A DNA stretch of 64,000 nucleotides, from positions 55,380-119,379 of the forward strand of contig NZ_SULH01000011.1 in the NCBI RefSeq assembly GCF_007115095.1, read 5' to 3'. The translations under genes and the position numbers were made by a program. This document shows positions 55,285 through 62,300 of this stretch, one piece after another (position 1 is the stretch's first letter; each line of letters opens with the position of its first letter). The notes under the pieces are model-generated. The model saw only the letters and a program-made list of their open reading frames with translations. It made no database searches and was not told where the DNA came from. The stretch comes from Levilactobacillus enshiensis. Lineage in GTDB: Bacteria; Bacillota; Bacilli; Lactobacillales; Lactobacillaceae.

Positions 55285-55375
55285 CGCTATTATTTCGGGT
55301 AATTGGCAGGCCAATCTAATTTTAGAAATTTTTCAAAATTTTCTACGTTTGCTCTAACAGACCGACTTCGTATAG
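55285..55375 (-). pseudogene. Decayed copy of the 3' end of the NAD(P)-binding gene
   Basis: ATTATTTCGGGTAAT at 55289-55303 and TTGCTCTAACA at 55349-55359 are identical to 49506-49520 and 49555-49565, in the same order and orientation, with about 11 bases more between them. At 49.5 kb these encode the LPEIMAG and RASLGIS parts of paralogue 2; here stops interrupt the frame. The surrounding 455 bases (55132-55586) hold no intact gene. Confidence 0.6.
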
Positions 55376-55586
55376 CAGACATGTTCCTTAATAAGGGCTA
55401 AGAGTTACCGATTATAGTATTCGCTCACAAACGTACGCTGGCCATTCAACACGTATCGGAAGCACGCAACATCAAGTTAGCCCGAAGCGGGACTTTAATG
55501 TCCTTACTCATCACCACAAAGGATTCCCGGATCTTTTTTGAATCGTTATACTAACTCATCTATCAATCAGCACACACAAGTCGTTG

Positions 55587-56234
55587 TTATTGATAAAACT
55601 TCGAAAAAACTGTCGTCAATTCCGTGTGCCCCTCTTTAACAGCCTGACGAATATCAACACCGTGCGTTTGGGTTCCCTGGACCCGGACCATGTAAAACTT
55701 ATCAAAACCCATAATCTCAGTAAACATTTTCTCCAGGTACATCCGCGAAAATTCCATCGATGTATAACGATCATTACGGGTATAAACTGAACCGCTGGCC
55801 TGTAACAGCATCACCTTGTAATTGTCCGTCATCAGACCAACCGAACCAGCCGTTGTATACCGAAATGTTTCACGCGCCACTAAAATATTATCCATGTAGT
55901 CCTTTAACTTCGCTGTCACGTTAAAGTTATGCAGCGGCGTGGCAATCACGATCCGATGATGGGCTTTGAACTGGGCAAGCAACTGTTGATTAACTTCATA
56001 CACACATTGTTCCTTAAGATTTAAATGCACGTGGTTCTTTTGCTTCTCCCAGATACCCAGCAGTTCTTTCGTCGTCGCCTGTGGAATTTCGGTATCGTAA
56101 AGATTCAAAACATCGACGGTCTCATTTGGAAAAGCGACCCGAAACTGCATTAAAAAGTCCTGTGCCAATTGAATCGAGTAGTGGGTGGCATTCCGAAAAT
56201 CAGGATGCGCATTAATCAGTAACGTTTTCATCAT
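55587..56234 (-). CDS. FMN-dependent NADH-azoreductase / flavodoxin-fold NAD(P)H dehydrogenase
   Basis: The 215-residue protein has the AzoR-type flavodoxin fold: KTLLINAHPDFRNATHYSIQLAQDFL (phosphate-binding loop of FMN), IVIATPLHNFNVTAKLKDYMDNIL (P-x-x-N-F flavin-contact motif) and VMLLQASGSVY. These enzymes reduce azo compounds and quinones with NADH. It is divergent from a WYL-domain regulator at 56336 that is likely to control it. Confidence 0.88.
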   Translation of the reverse strand: MMKTLLINAHPDFRNATHYSIQLAQDFLMQFRVAFPNETVDVLNLYDTEIPQATTKELLGIWEKQKNHVHLNLKEQCVYEVNQQLLAQFKAHHRIVIATPLHNFNVTAKLKDYMDNILVARETFRYTTAGSVGLMTDNYKVMLLQASGSVYTRNDRYTSMEFSRMYLEKMFTEIMGFDKFYMVRVQGTQTHGVDIRQAVKEGHTELTTVFSKFYQ

Positions 56235-56257
56235 TAGTCAGTCCTCATTTCTGTTAT

Positions 56258-56289
56258 CTTTTAACAAGGCCTATACTAAACGTTAAAGG
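56258..56289. promoter_or_regulatory. Inverted repeat between azoreductase and WYL-regulator genes
   Basis: CTTTTAAC (56258-56265) and GTTAAAGG (56282-56289) form a spaced dyad in the 101-bp divergent gap, around a TATACT-like element (CCTATACT). It is a candidate operator for the WYL regulator; no proof of binding. Confidence 0.45.
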
Positions 56290-56335
56290 TGCCAATCACC
56301 GTCACCATTAAAAAGCATTTGGAAAGGAATTTACT

Positions 56336-57265
56336 ATGACGCGCTCTGAACGATTAAACCAAGAGTTAATTTTCTTAAGCTACAAAAATGGCTTCCACAT
56401 CAAAGATTTAATGACAACCTTTGCTATTTCAAAACGTACCGCCTTACGTGATATTCAATCTCTAGAGCAATTAGGACTCACCTTTTACGTCGAACCCGGC
56501 CGTTACGGCGGCTATAAACTTACCAAACGCCAACTGTGGGTCCCCGTACTATTGAACATGCAAGAGATCAATGCACTCTTCTTTGCCCTCAAAGCCCTCA
56601 GCCTACTATCAGCGACACCGTTTGAGAAATCCTACACCACTATTTACCAAAAACTCATGGCGACCTTACCCCTAGCTGAACAGCAAAAAGTGACGCGATT
56701 GCAGGACGTGGTCAATTACTATGCCATTCCTAATCTCGATGGTCCCCAACTCCTACAGCCGTTGCTAAATGCCATTTTAAACGAGACCGTCGTGACCTTA
56801 CAGCTAAAAGGCCGGGCAACCCCACAACCGTTCCAGCTATTCGATCTTCTCTTCCGAAACGGTGTTTGGTTCGTCAGTGGTGTTAACTTAGCCACACGAC
56901 AGTGGAAAATCATTCGCTGCGATACAGTAACTGGGCTCACCGTTACTTACCAACCAGCTCTGTTCAGTTACGAAGCCCTTAAACAAAGTCAAGCCGCCTA
57001 TGATCAACACCATCATAATATTTCTTACAGGTGCAAGCTGACCCCGAGAGGACGTGAAATCGTTCAGCGGAATCACTATGCAAACATGCAGCTTGAACAC
57101 ATTGACAATCAAGACTACTTGTATGGTGGCTACAACCAAGACGAATATGATTACATGATTCAGTATTTACTATCCCTGGGAACTAACGTTGAAATCCTAG
57201 AACCAAAATCCTTACAAACTGGCTACCTAGCTGAAATTAATAAAATCAAGGCCATGTATCGCTAA
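56336..57265 (+). CDS. WYL-domain helix-turn-helix regulator (DeoR/YafY type)
   Basis: The 309-residue protein starts with an HTH_11 domain (RLNQELIFLSYKNGFHIKDLMTTFAISKRTALRDIQSLEQLG) followed by a G-R-Y-G-G-Y-K-L wing and a WYL sensor domain at about residues 140-215 (LQLKGRATPQPFQLFDLLFRNGVWFVSGV, where the W-Y-L core is F-x-x-F-D-L-L/W-F). WYL domains sense small ligands or nucleic acids. It is divergent from the azoreductase gene and likely its regulator. Confidence 0.87.
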   Translation: MTRSERLNQELIFLSYKNGFHIKDLMTTFAISKRTALRDIQSLEQLGLTFYVEPGRYGGYKLTKRQLWVPVLLNMQEINALFFALKALSLLSATPFEKSYTTIYQKLMATLPLAEQQKVTRLQDVVNYYAIPNLDGPQLLQPLLNAILNETVVTLQLKGRATPQPFQLFDLLFRNGVWFVSGVNLATRQWKIIRCDTVTGLTVTYQPALFSYEALKQSQAAYDQHHHNISYRCKLTPRGREIVQRNHYANMQLEHIDNQDYLYGGYNQDEYDYMIQYLLSLGTNVEILEPKSLQTGYLAEINKIKAMYR

Positions 57266-57392
57266 AACTTTTTCAACGGTCCTAGCCAATCAACTTCACA
57301 TTTTCACCGCAGTCGCAGATAATCGGCATAATTCCGCCTGTTTAACTATGGCTTTAGCGGATACCTCAAGTCAGTCAAAGATACCAGCCATA

Positions 57393-57420
57393 TTGTTTTA
57401 TTGGTTCTAACTAGTATACT
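57393..57420 (+). promoter_or_regulatory. Promoter of the frameshifted gene / Cys-rich gene unit
   Basis: TTGTTT (57393-57398) and TATACT (57415-57420) are 16 bp apart, 39 bases before the first start codon. Confidence 0.58.
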
Positions 57421-57458
57421 CTGAATAGGTAGTGACTCTCTGCTTCGAAAGGAGACTT

Positions 57459-57747
57459 ATGATGACGACGTATTTTCTGGTTAACCATCAGGATTATTTT
57501 GCAGTGGGTTTTATCGTCAATAATGGCACCGCATACGTCGATACAGCCGCTGGACTTGATGTCGCCAGTAGCTGTAAAGGCGGATACCCCGACGAGTGCC
57601 AAAACTGACTTATACCAGCAGGTCCTCATGCATCCTGCCGCTAGTAGTGAGCGGCCCCAATTAACTGAGCAAGAACAAGCGCGGCTAATCCAGAAACTCG
57701 AAGCGGACTTTGCCCTAGTCAGCACCGATGGCCTGGAAAGTTGCTAG
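57459..57747 (+). pseudogene. Frameshifted small gene of unknown function
   Basis: After AAAGGAG, the ATG at 57459 opens a frame reading MMTTYFLVNHQDYFAVGFIV then NNGTAYVDTAAGLDV, which ends at a TGA at 57606. A second frame overlapping it continues SPVAVKADTPTSAKTDLYQQ and TEQEQARLIQKLEADFALVS to a stop at 57747. The two halves look like one protein of about 95 residues joined across a frameshift between 57499 and 57606. No slippery heptamer is seen, so a mutation is more likely than programmed shifting. I do not recognise the family. Confidence 0.6.
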
Positions 57748-57771
57748 ATTACTGAATTCGAGGTGATAACA

Positions 57772-57948
57772 ATGACTGAAAACGTTAAAAAGGACGAGAC
57801 GAAAGCCGAAGACAATCCCTTTTGCCATGCTGGGATGACGTGCACCCCTGGTTGCGGCTGTGCAAGTGCCGATGGTATTTGTCACTGCCCAATGATCTCT
57901 GATCGCAAATGCGCCTGTGACGGTTTCTGTGGTACACCAAAGCACTAG
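57772..57948 (+). CDS. Small cysteine-rich protein, metallothionein-like
   Basis: This 58-residue product has nine cysteines (residues 18, 24, 28, 30, 37, 39, 47, 49, 53), among them three C-x-C pairs (CGC, CHC, CAC), plus His19 and His38, and almost no large hydrophobic residues in that part. Residues 1-17 are Lys/Glu-rich. The pattern fits a metal-binding metallothionein-like peptide, but it does not match the cyanobacterial SmtA or Pseudomonas sequences I remember. The ATG at 57772 follows GAGGTGAT; a GTG at 57763 lies in that site. It is 24 bases after the frameshifted gene and shares its promoter. Confidence 0.72.
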   Translation: MTENVKKDETKAEDNPFCHAGMTCTPGCGCASADGICHCPMISDRKCACDGFCGTPKH

Positions 57949-58002
57949 CGATTTATATCCGTGTACTTACTTTAGCGATACTTCTAAAAAGATTCGACAA
58001 AC

Positions 58003-58058
58003 TAAAGTGCCCGCTAATTGTTAGACATAGCTAAATCTAACAATTAGCGAGCACTTTG
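58003..58058. terminator. Very long bidirectional terminator hairpin
   Basis: AAAGTGCcCGCTAATTGTTAGA pairs with its complement at 58036-58057 over 22 bp with one mismatch, around a 10-base loop. It separates the convergent Cys-rich gene (+) and epimerase gene (-). Confidence 0.85.
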
Positions 58059-58074
58059 GTATCACAACTAACTT

Positions 58075-59028
58075 TTAATTTATCTTAATCGCACCACGGT
58101 TCACGGCTCCCTGAATACTCAGTTCAATGGTCTCCTCCACCGAATACTGTGGTTGATAACCAATGAGCTGCTGGGCATTGGCAATGCTATACTGACCGCT
58201 GCGGGCGATGTGATAGTACGTCTTGTCACTGTCAACTGGCCTGTCTAGCATAGTGACCCAATCAGGCCACGGTAAGAAGTCAATCTTAGCTTCTTGATGG
58301 AAGAAATGATACATCAACCGAGCATAACCATACAAGGTAATTGAATTCGCTGAAACCGCATGGAAGCTCTCACCTAGAGCTTGATTCCGATGTTGAACGG
58401 CATCTACAAACTGTTGCGCCACATCGCTAGCATGCACATGATGCAAGGTCTCCATGCCAAAGTTCGGCAGCGTAATCTGCTTGCCATCAGCAATATCTTG
58501 GAAGACTTGGCTATTTTGATTGCCCTCTGGATTAATAATATCCCAACCTGGACCAGAAATTTGACCCGGCATAATCACAGTTGCTGGGAACCCATTCTGA
58601 CGATACTCTTCTTTCAAGTACCGTTCACTCTGATATTTATTCTTTCCGTAATCGTCTAACGGAGCTTTCACGCCATTGGGTTCAACTGGTAAAGTTTGTG
58701 CCCTGCCATGAGCCCAGACGGAAGAACAAAACAAATAATGACTAAGCTTTGTTTTTTTTAAAACCGCTACAATTTTCTTCGTGTTTTCAAACTTGAAATT
58801 CACTAGGTCAATGACAATATCGGCATCCAACTCAACCAGCTTTTGCGTGAATACTTCTGTATCATTTCTATCTAATGCGACAAACCTCGCTCTTTGCCAA
58901 GCCCAGTCATCTACGTAGGGCTGGCGTTCATGCCGACTGATCACGATAACTTCATTTCCCAGTTTCACCAATTTGGGAACTAAATAAGACCCAATGTGCC
59001 CGTAACCACCAATAACAACAACTTTCAT
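58075..59028 (-). CDS. NAD-dependent epimerase/dehydratase family protein
   Basis: The 317-residue extended SDR starts KVVVIGGYGHIGSYLVPKL (GxxGxxG), has HYLFCSSVWAHG with the catalytic Ser, DYGKNKYQSERYL with Tyr-x3-Lys, and VIMPGQISGPGWDI. The long DIVIDLVNF strand is typical. The substrate, a nucleotide sugar or other, cannot be told. Its ATG overlaps the stop of the MerR gene (ATGA), so the two are translationally coupled and the MerR protein probably controls it. Confidence 0.88.
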   Translation of the reverse strand: MKVVVIGGYGHIGSYLVPKLVKLGNEVIVISRHERQPYVDDWAWQRARFVALDRNDTEVFTQKLVELDADIVIDLVNFKFENTKKIVAVLKKTKLSHYLFCSSVWAHGRAQTLPVEPNGVKAPLDDYGKNKYQSERYLKEEYRQNGFPATVIMPGQISGPGWDIINPEGNQNSQVFQDIADGKQITLPNFGMETLHHVHASDVAQQFVDAVQHRNQALGESFHAVSANSITLYGYARLMYHFFHQEAKIDFLPWPDWVTMLDRPVDSDKTYYHIARSGQYSIANAQQLIGYQPQYSVEETIELSIQGAVNRGAIKIN

Positions 59029-59408
59029 TTTTTAACCTCCTGTTTTGTAAAGACCCCTTCAACATGGTCATCGTAGTGCATCAGCTTCTCTTCTAGTCTG
59101 GCATAAGCTTTCTGCATATCCTTAATCCGCCGTGCCATATCGACCAGTTGTCCTCTCAATAGCTGCTGGCGTTTCTGCTTGGTTTCGACACCATCTTTAA
59201 ATAATTGATAGTACGTCACCAACGTTGAAATACCAACTCCTGAGCTGCGCATGCAAGTTACAAAATCAATCCACTCAATTTCATTCTGTGTGTAATCGCG
59301 GTATCCGCGCGAGTTGCGAGGAACTTTAGGAATCATCCCTGCTTTTTCCCAATATCGAAGGGCATCAATCGAGACATCAAATTTCTTAGCAACATCACTA
59401 CTTTTCAC
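59025..59408 (-). CDS. MerR-family transcriptional regulator
   Basis: The 127-residue protein has the MerR winged HTH (SSDVAKKFDVSIDALRYWEKAGMIPKVPRNSRGYRDYTQNEIEWI) followed by a long dimerisation helix (KQKRQQLLRGQLVDMARRIKDMQKAYARLEEKL). No C-terminal metal-binding cysteines are present, so it is the YfmP/AdhR kind and not a metal sensor. The start is GTG at 59408. Its own promoter, a few bases upstream, has the MerR dyad with a 19-bp spacer, so it should activate itself and the epimerase gene. Confidence 0.92.
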   Translation of the reverse strand: MKSSDVAKKFDVSIDALRYWEKAGMIPKVPRNSRGYRDYTQNEIEWIDFVTCMRSSGVGISTLVTYYQLFKDGVETKQKRQQLLRGQLVDMARRIKDMQKAYARLEEKLMHYDDHVEGVFTKQEVKK

Positions 59409-59434
59409 TTACATTCACCTTCACTTCTGATTAC

Positions 59435-59465
59435 ATCATAACCTATGGTGTGCACTCCATAGCAA
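59435..59465 (-). promoter_or_regulatory. MerR-activated promoter with 19-bp spacer and dyad
   Basis: On the - strand TTGCTA (59465-59460) and TATGAT (59440-59435) are 19 bp apart, the over-long spacing that MerR proteins correct by twisting the DNA. The dyad CTATGG-aGTGCACaC-CATAG at 59443-59462 fills the spacer. This is a strong prediction of autoregulation by the adjacent MerR gene. Confidence 0.88.
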
Positions 59466-59578
59466 GAGAAAAGTCAGCCGTTTTTCAATAAAATTAAAGA
59501 GATGGTCAACTCTACTGATAGAGAACACCACCTTGCATTGCTTACTATTTAGCCTTTTCCATTATAAACACGTATGCG

Positions 59579-59791
59579 TCATCCATTGCAGAAATTGTGA
59601 TCCTAGTGCCCAATCCTACCGACGGCCGTTCTAAGCTAGTCACGGTAACCCCGCTAGAATTAACCAAATATGCCCAACTTGATAAGCATGACTGACAAAC
59701 GAGCAAAGGACTCTTTGCTGGCTTTACACCAGAAGAACAACAATTTCTAGCATTGGCCCGCCGTGCTAATGCTAACTTAGAAGTGAAATGA
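59579..59791 (+). pseudogene. MarR-family regulator, decayed 3' half
   Basis: The + frame reads NPTDGRSKLVTVTPLELTKY, AQLDKHD, an in-frame TGA, then QTSKGLFAGFTPEEQQFLAL, ARRANANLEVK and a natural stop at 59789. The first part is the wing of a MarR DNA-binding domain (D-x-R-S/x-K-x-V-x-V/L-T) and the rest is the C-terminal dimerisation helix. The HTH half and the start are gone. An ORF on the opposite strand (59545-59838) is a shadow of this relic. Confidence 0.68.
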
Positions 59792-59946
59792 TTTGGCATG
59801 CATGCATTACTTATATTACCAACAAATGGCTTATCCAAATTCGTTTTTTGCTGCCTGATTTCGTCTAGAATACCAAAAGTTTTTCTGCTAAAATAGCAGT
59901 TACCAATCGTATTGTCACCATTAGATAGGAAAGCCAGGTATCGAGC

Positions 59947-60129
59947 ATGACCAACACCCCTAAAGAAGCGGCTTTTAAGCCAGCTAAAAATTTAACACTT
60001 GATGAACTCATGCATGGTGCGTTATACGAACCGGACGTCAACAAGAAAGCGGCTTACAAGGCCAAATTCGAAGCGGTTATCGCGCAAAAACAATTACAGA
60101 TTATCAATCGTGACGGGTTCGTACGCTAA
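59947..60129 (+). CDS. Small putative antitoxin upstream of zeta-like toxin
   Basis: The 60-residue protein is charged and helical (MTNTPKEAAFKPAKNLTLDELMHGALYEPD, then KKAAYKAKFEAVIAQKQLQI). It lies directly before the zeta-toxin-like gene, and its TAA shares one base with the toxin ATG (TAATG), a coupling usual for toxin-antitoxin pairs. It is shorter than, and not clearly like, the epsilon or PezA antitoxins. A dyad CTGCTA-aaa-TAGCAG at 59885-59899 lies upstream. The antitoxin role is inferred from position. Confidence 0.65.
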   Translation: MTNTPKEAAFKPAKNLTLDELMHGALYEPDVNKKAAYKAKFEAVIAQKQLQIINRDGFVR

Positions 60130-60710
60130 TGAGTGAGTACATGATTATTTCCGGCGTGAATGGCGCTGGTAAAAGCACTTTGTTTGAGGTGTATCCCGGC
60201 CTATTCAAAAATACACAACGAATTAACGCCGACGAAATTCTTCGTTCTCAAAATGGCGATTGGCGTCGGGACAGTGATAACTTGGCAGCGATGCGGACTG
60301 AGATTGCTGCTATCAACACTGCAATAACGACCAATACCGGCTTTCATGTTGAAACAACATTGGCGGGAAGCGGCCATGCGCAGCAGCGCTTCATCAAACG
60401 GGCTCACGATAAGGGCTTTCACGTCACGCTTGTCTACGTTTCACTAGCATCACCCACACTAGCCATCAAGCGGGTTAACAATCGGGTGACTAAGGGCGGC
60501 CATGGCATTCCAGCCGATGTGATTGTCAAACGCTATCGGCAATCCTTGCAGAACCTGCCAATAATTGCCAGTATGGTCGATGATATTCGGTTGTTTGATA
60601 ATACTCACACCCTGAAGCTGGTCTATGCGCGTGATTCGACTCGTGCTTTACAAGACGCATTAGCCCGCTATGATTGGCTACCTAATGAACAAAATTTACG
60701 CAAAGTCTGA
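60129..60710 (+). CDS. Zeta-toxin-family P-loop kinase
   Basis: The 193-residue protein has Walker A SGVNGAGKST at residues 8-17, the substrate-binding INADEIL near 32-38, FHVETTLAGSGHAQQRFIKRAHDKGF, and the arginine-rich NNRVTKGGHGIPADVIVKRYRQSL lid. This matches the zeta toxin / UDP-GlcNAc kinase family, in which the toxin phosphorylates a wall precursor; related chromosomal members of unknown substrate are common in Gram-positives. It is coupled to a 60-residue gene upstream. Whether it is toxic is untested. Confidence 0.88.
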   Translation: MSEYMIISGVNGAGKSTLFEVYPGLFKNTQRINADEILRSQNGDWRRDSDNLAAMRTEIAAINTAITTNTGFHVETTLAGSGHAQQRFIKRAHDKGFHVTLVYVSLASPTLAIKRVNNRVTKGGHGIPADVIVKRYRQSLQNLPIIASMVDDIRLFDNTHTLKLVYARDSTRALQDALARYDWLPNEQNLRKV

Positions 60711-60802
60711 CACCTATCAAAAGACGACTAAGAAAGAAAAAAGTAATGGCTTGGACCGTCGAAGAAACACCGCTTATTAAAAAATAAATTAGTTCATAGC
60801 AT

Positions 60803-60843
60803 AAGAGCTGATGACCTCAATCTTCCGAGGCCATCAGCTCTTT
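60803..60843 (+). terminator. Intrinsic terminator after the zeta-like toxin gene
   Basis: AAGAGCTGATG and CATCAGCTCTT pair, with an inner CCTC/GAGG stem, followed by TTTAG. The hairpin may act on both strands. Confidence 0.8.
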
Positions 60844-60965
60844 AGTAATTTACGCTTCACGTTAAATGGGCAAAAGCAAAAAGCGTAATCTCCTATTTTT
60901 CCAAAAATAACCGATACTATTAACTAAATTATTTTTCGAGTACCTAAACGACTAGTCACTATTAT

Positions 60966-61115
60966 TCAAAAAACGATCGGCAATATCGTCTTCCAACCGA
61001 GTACCCCCACTAAAAGTACCACAATCAATAAAATCCAAAAGAGATGAAAGAACAATCTGACAACCAATAATCCCATCCGCAATAAAAATAATGGTAGTTC
61101 TAACAAAAATAGCAT
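60966..61115 (-). CDS. Short hydrophobic membrane peptide
   Basis: A 49-codon frame begins at the ATG at 61115, with GGGAGAAGAG just upstream. The product is nearly all hydrophobic (MLFLLELPLFLLRMGLLVVR, then LFFHLFWILLIVVLLVGVLG), enough for one long or two short membrane spans. It follows the - strand ABC transporter operon and its hypothetical third gene on the same strand. No family is recognised. It may be a small accessory subunit of the transporter or a chance frame. Confidence 0.5.
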   Translation of the reverse strand: MLFLLELPLFLLRMGLLVVRLFFHLFWILLIVVLLVGVLGWKTILPIVF

Positions 61116-61148
61116 ATTCTCTTCTCCCATCAATCGTTTCTAAGTAAC

Positions 61149-61520
61149 TTAAATACCCTTTGTTGGTGACTTGCTTTTTCGGTGACTTGCTTTTTCGGGG
61201 ACCAATTTATAATCGATAGTGTCCATCTTCATATCGTATTTCCCCTTGAGACTGCCACTCTTAATCCGCAACACCTGATTATAATCATCAATTACATAGC
61301 GATATTTATGAGTCGTCTGCGCGTCCGTAACTTTCATCAACGTTTTAGAAAACTTAGCAACCCCCGCAGAACCGTCCTTTGTGTCTACATGCCAGCTGAA
61401 TCGCTGCAAGATTTGCGCAGTCGTTAAATGATGCGGCATCCGGATAATTTTAACAGTTTCAACACCTAAAACTAATACCACTAGGACTGCGATTACCCCT
61501 TTTACCTTACTGCTGCTCAT
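61149..61520 (-). CDS. Hypothetical membrane-anchored protein of the ABC operon
   Basis: The 123-residue protein has an N-terminal membrane segment (residues 7-25, KGVIAVLVVLVLGVETVK) and a basic, extracytoplasmic beta-rich part (KYRYVIDDYNQVLRIKSGSLKGKYD), similar in shape to YxeA-type small proteins found with bacteriocin-type ABC exporters, though I cannot assign it. Its last codons lie in a 16-bp tandem duplication (61165-61196) that changes the frame; without it the protein would end HQQRVFKLLRND at 61130. It starts 15 bases after the permease gene. Confidence 0.68.
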   Translation of the reverse strand: MSSSKVKGVIAVLVVLVLGVETVKIIRMPHHLTTAQILQRFSWHVDTKDGSAGVAKFSKTLMKVTDAQTTHKYRYVIDDYNQVLRIKSGSLKGKYDMKMDTIDYKLVPEKASHRKSKSPTKGI

Positions 61521-61535
61521 AACTTATCTTTCCCC

Positions 61536-62300
61536 CTATAGTTCTTTGCGCTGAATAACCATGGCTGCCCCCACAATCGTCAGTATCAGCACCCCTACAC
61601 TCACCCCAATATATGGCCAAAGCGCATCAACCTTTAGTGCACCTAACGTTATCTGCTGGGCAACACCTGTAAAGTCAATGTATTTCAGCCAGTGCCAATT
61701 CGTGAAGCTGACTAGAATTGCAATCAAGATTGGCCACAACGCCATAAATACAGTTGCGATGACCACTGAATCCATCAGGACCAGTACGATGACACCGATG
61801 CTGAAAATGACACTGATAAAAAAACTAATTGTCACCGTCATTAGCCCCAATGTCCGCACTAAAGACATTAGCGAAGCCCCACCAGCTCGACCAGCCATTA
61901 GACTGCTCAAGACAACTACGCCATAGAAGATTAGCGTTAGAAAAAGAATGTCCAACAACATCGTGAAAAACTTTCCTAAAATGAAACCCAATCTCGAAAT
62001 TCCTGAAATCAACGTATTTTTATAGGTCTTCTTCGAAAACTCCTGGCCAATAACAATCACAAACAGTGCAATGTCGATATATACCAGCATTGTCGAAGAT
62101 AGCGTTGCACTTTTCAACCCCGTCATGACCGTCCACTTGCTACTTTCGAACTCTTGCATGGTAGCGGCCTTAATCATAATACCGCCCGTGCTCTCATAGA
62201 CAGTAATCAAAACACTGAGTAAGACCGTCAATGCCAAGACGATATAACTGCCCCAAGTATGCAGTTGTCGATAGCTGTCCGCCTTAATTTGATTAAGCAT
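61536..62300 (-). CDS. ABC transporter permease
   Basis: The 254-residue membrane protein has six hydrophobic segments, starting with LNQIKADSYRQLHTWGSYIVLALTVLLSVLI, and a typical ABC-2 pattern (QEFSKKTYKNTLISGISRLGFILGKF). It resembles permeases of the bacitracin/lantibiotic immunity type (BcrB-like). It overlaps the ATPase gene by 8 bases; the ATG at 62300 follows GGGAGGA. The substrate is likely a peptide or antibiotic, judged from the class (inference). Confidence 0.87.
   Translation of the reverse strand: MLNQIKADSYRQLHTWGSYIVLALTVLLSVLITVYESTGGIMIKAATMQEFESSKWTVMTGLKSATLSSTMLVYIDIALFVIVIGQEFSKKTYKNTLISGISRLGFILGKFFTMLLDILFLTLIFYGVVVLSSLMAGRAGGASLMSLVRTLGLMTVTISFFISVIFSIGVIVLVLMDSVVIATVFMALWPILIAILVSFTNWHWLKYIDFTGVAQQITLGALKVDALWPYIGVSVGVLILTIVGAAMVIQRKEL

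Noticed and set aside
57459..57608. Programmed frameshift in the split small gene
   Set aside because: No slippery heptamer or downstream pseudoknot is visible in the overlap; a mutation is simpler.
59545..59838. - strand ORF of 97 codons
   Set aside because: It is the mirror of the MarR relic on the + strand, whose codons read as a known family.
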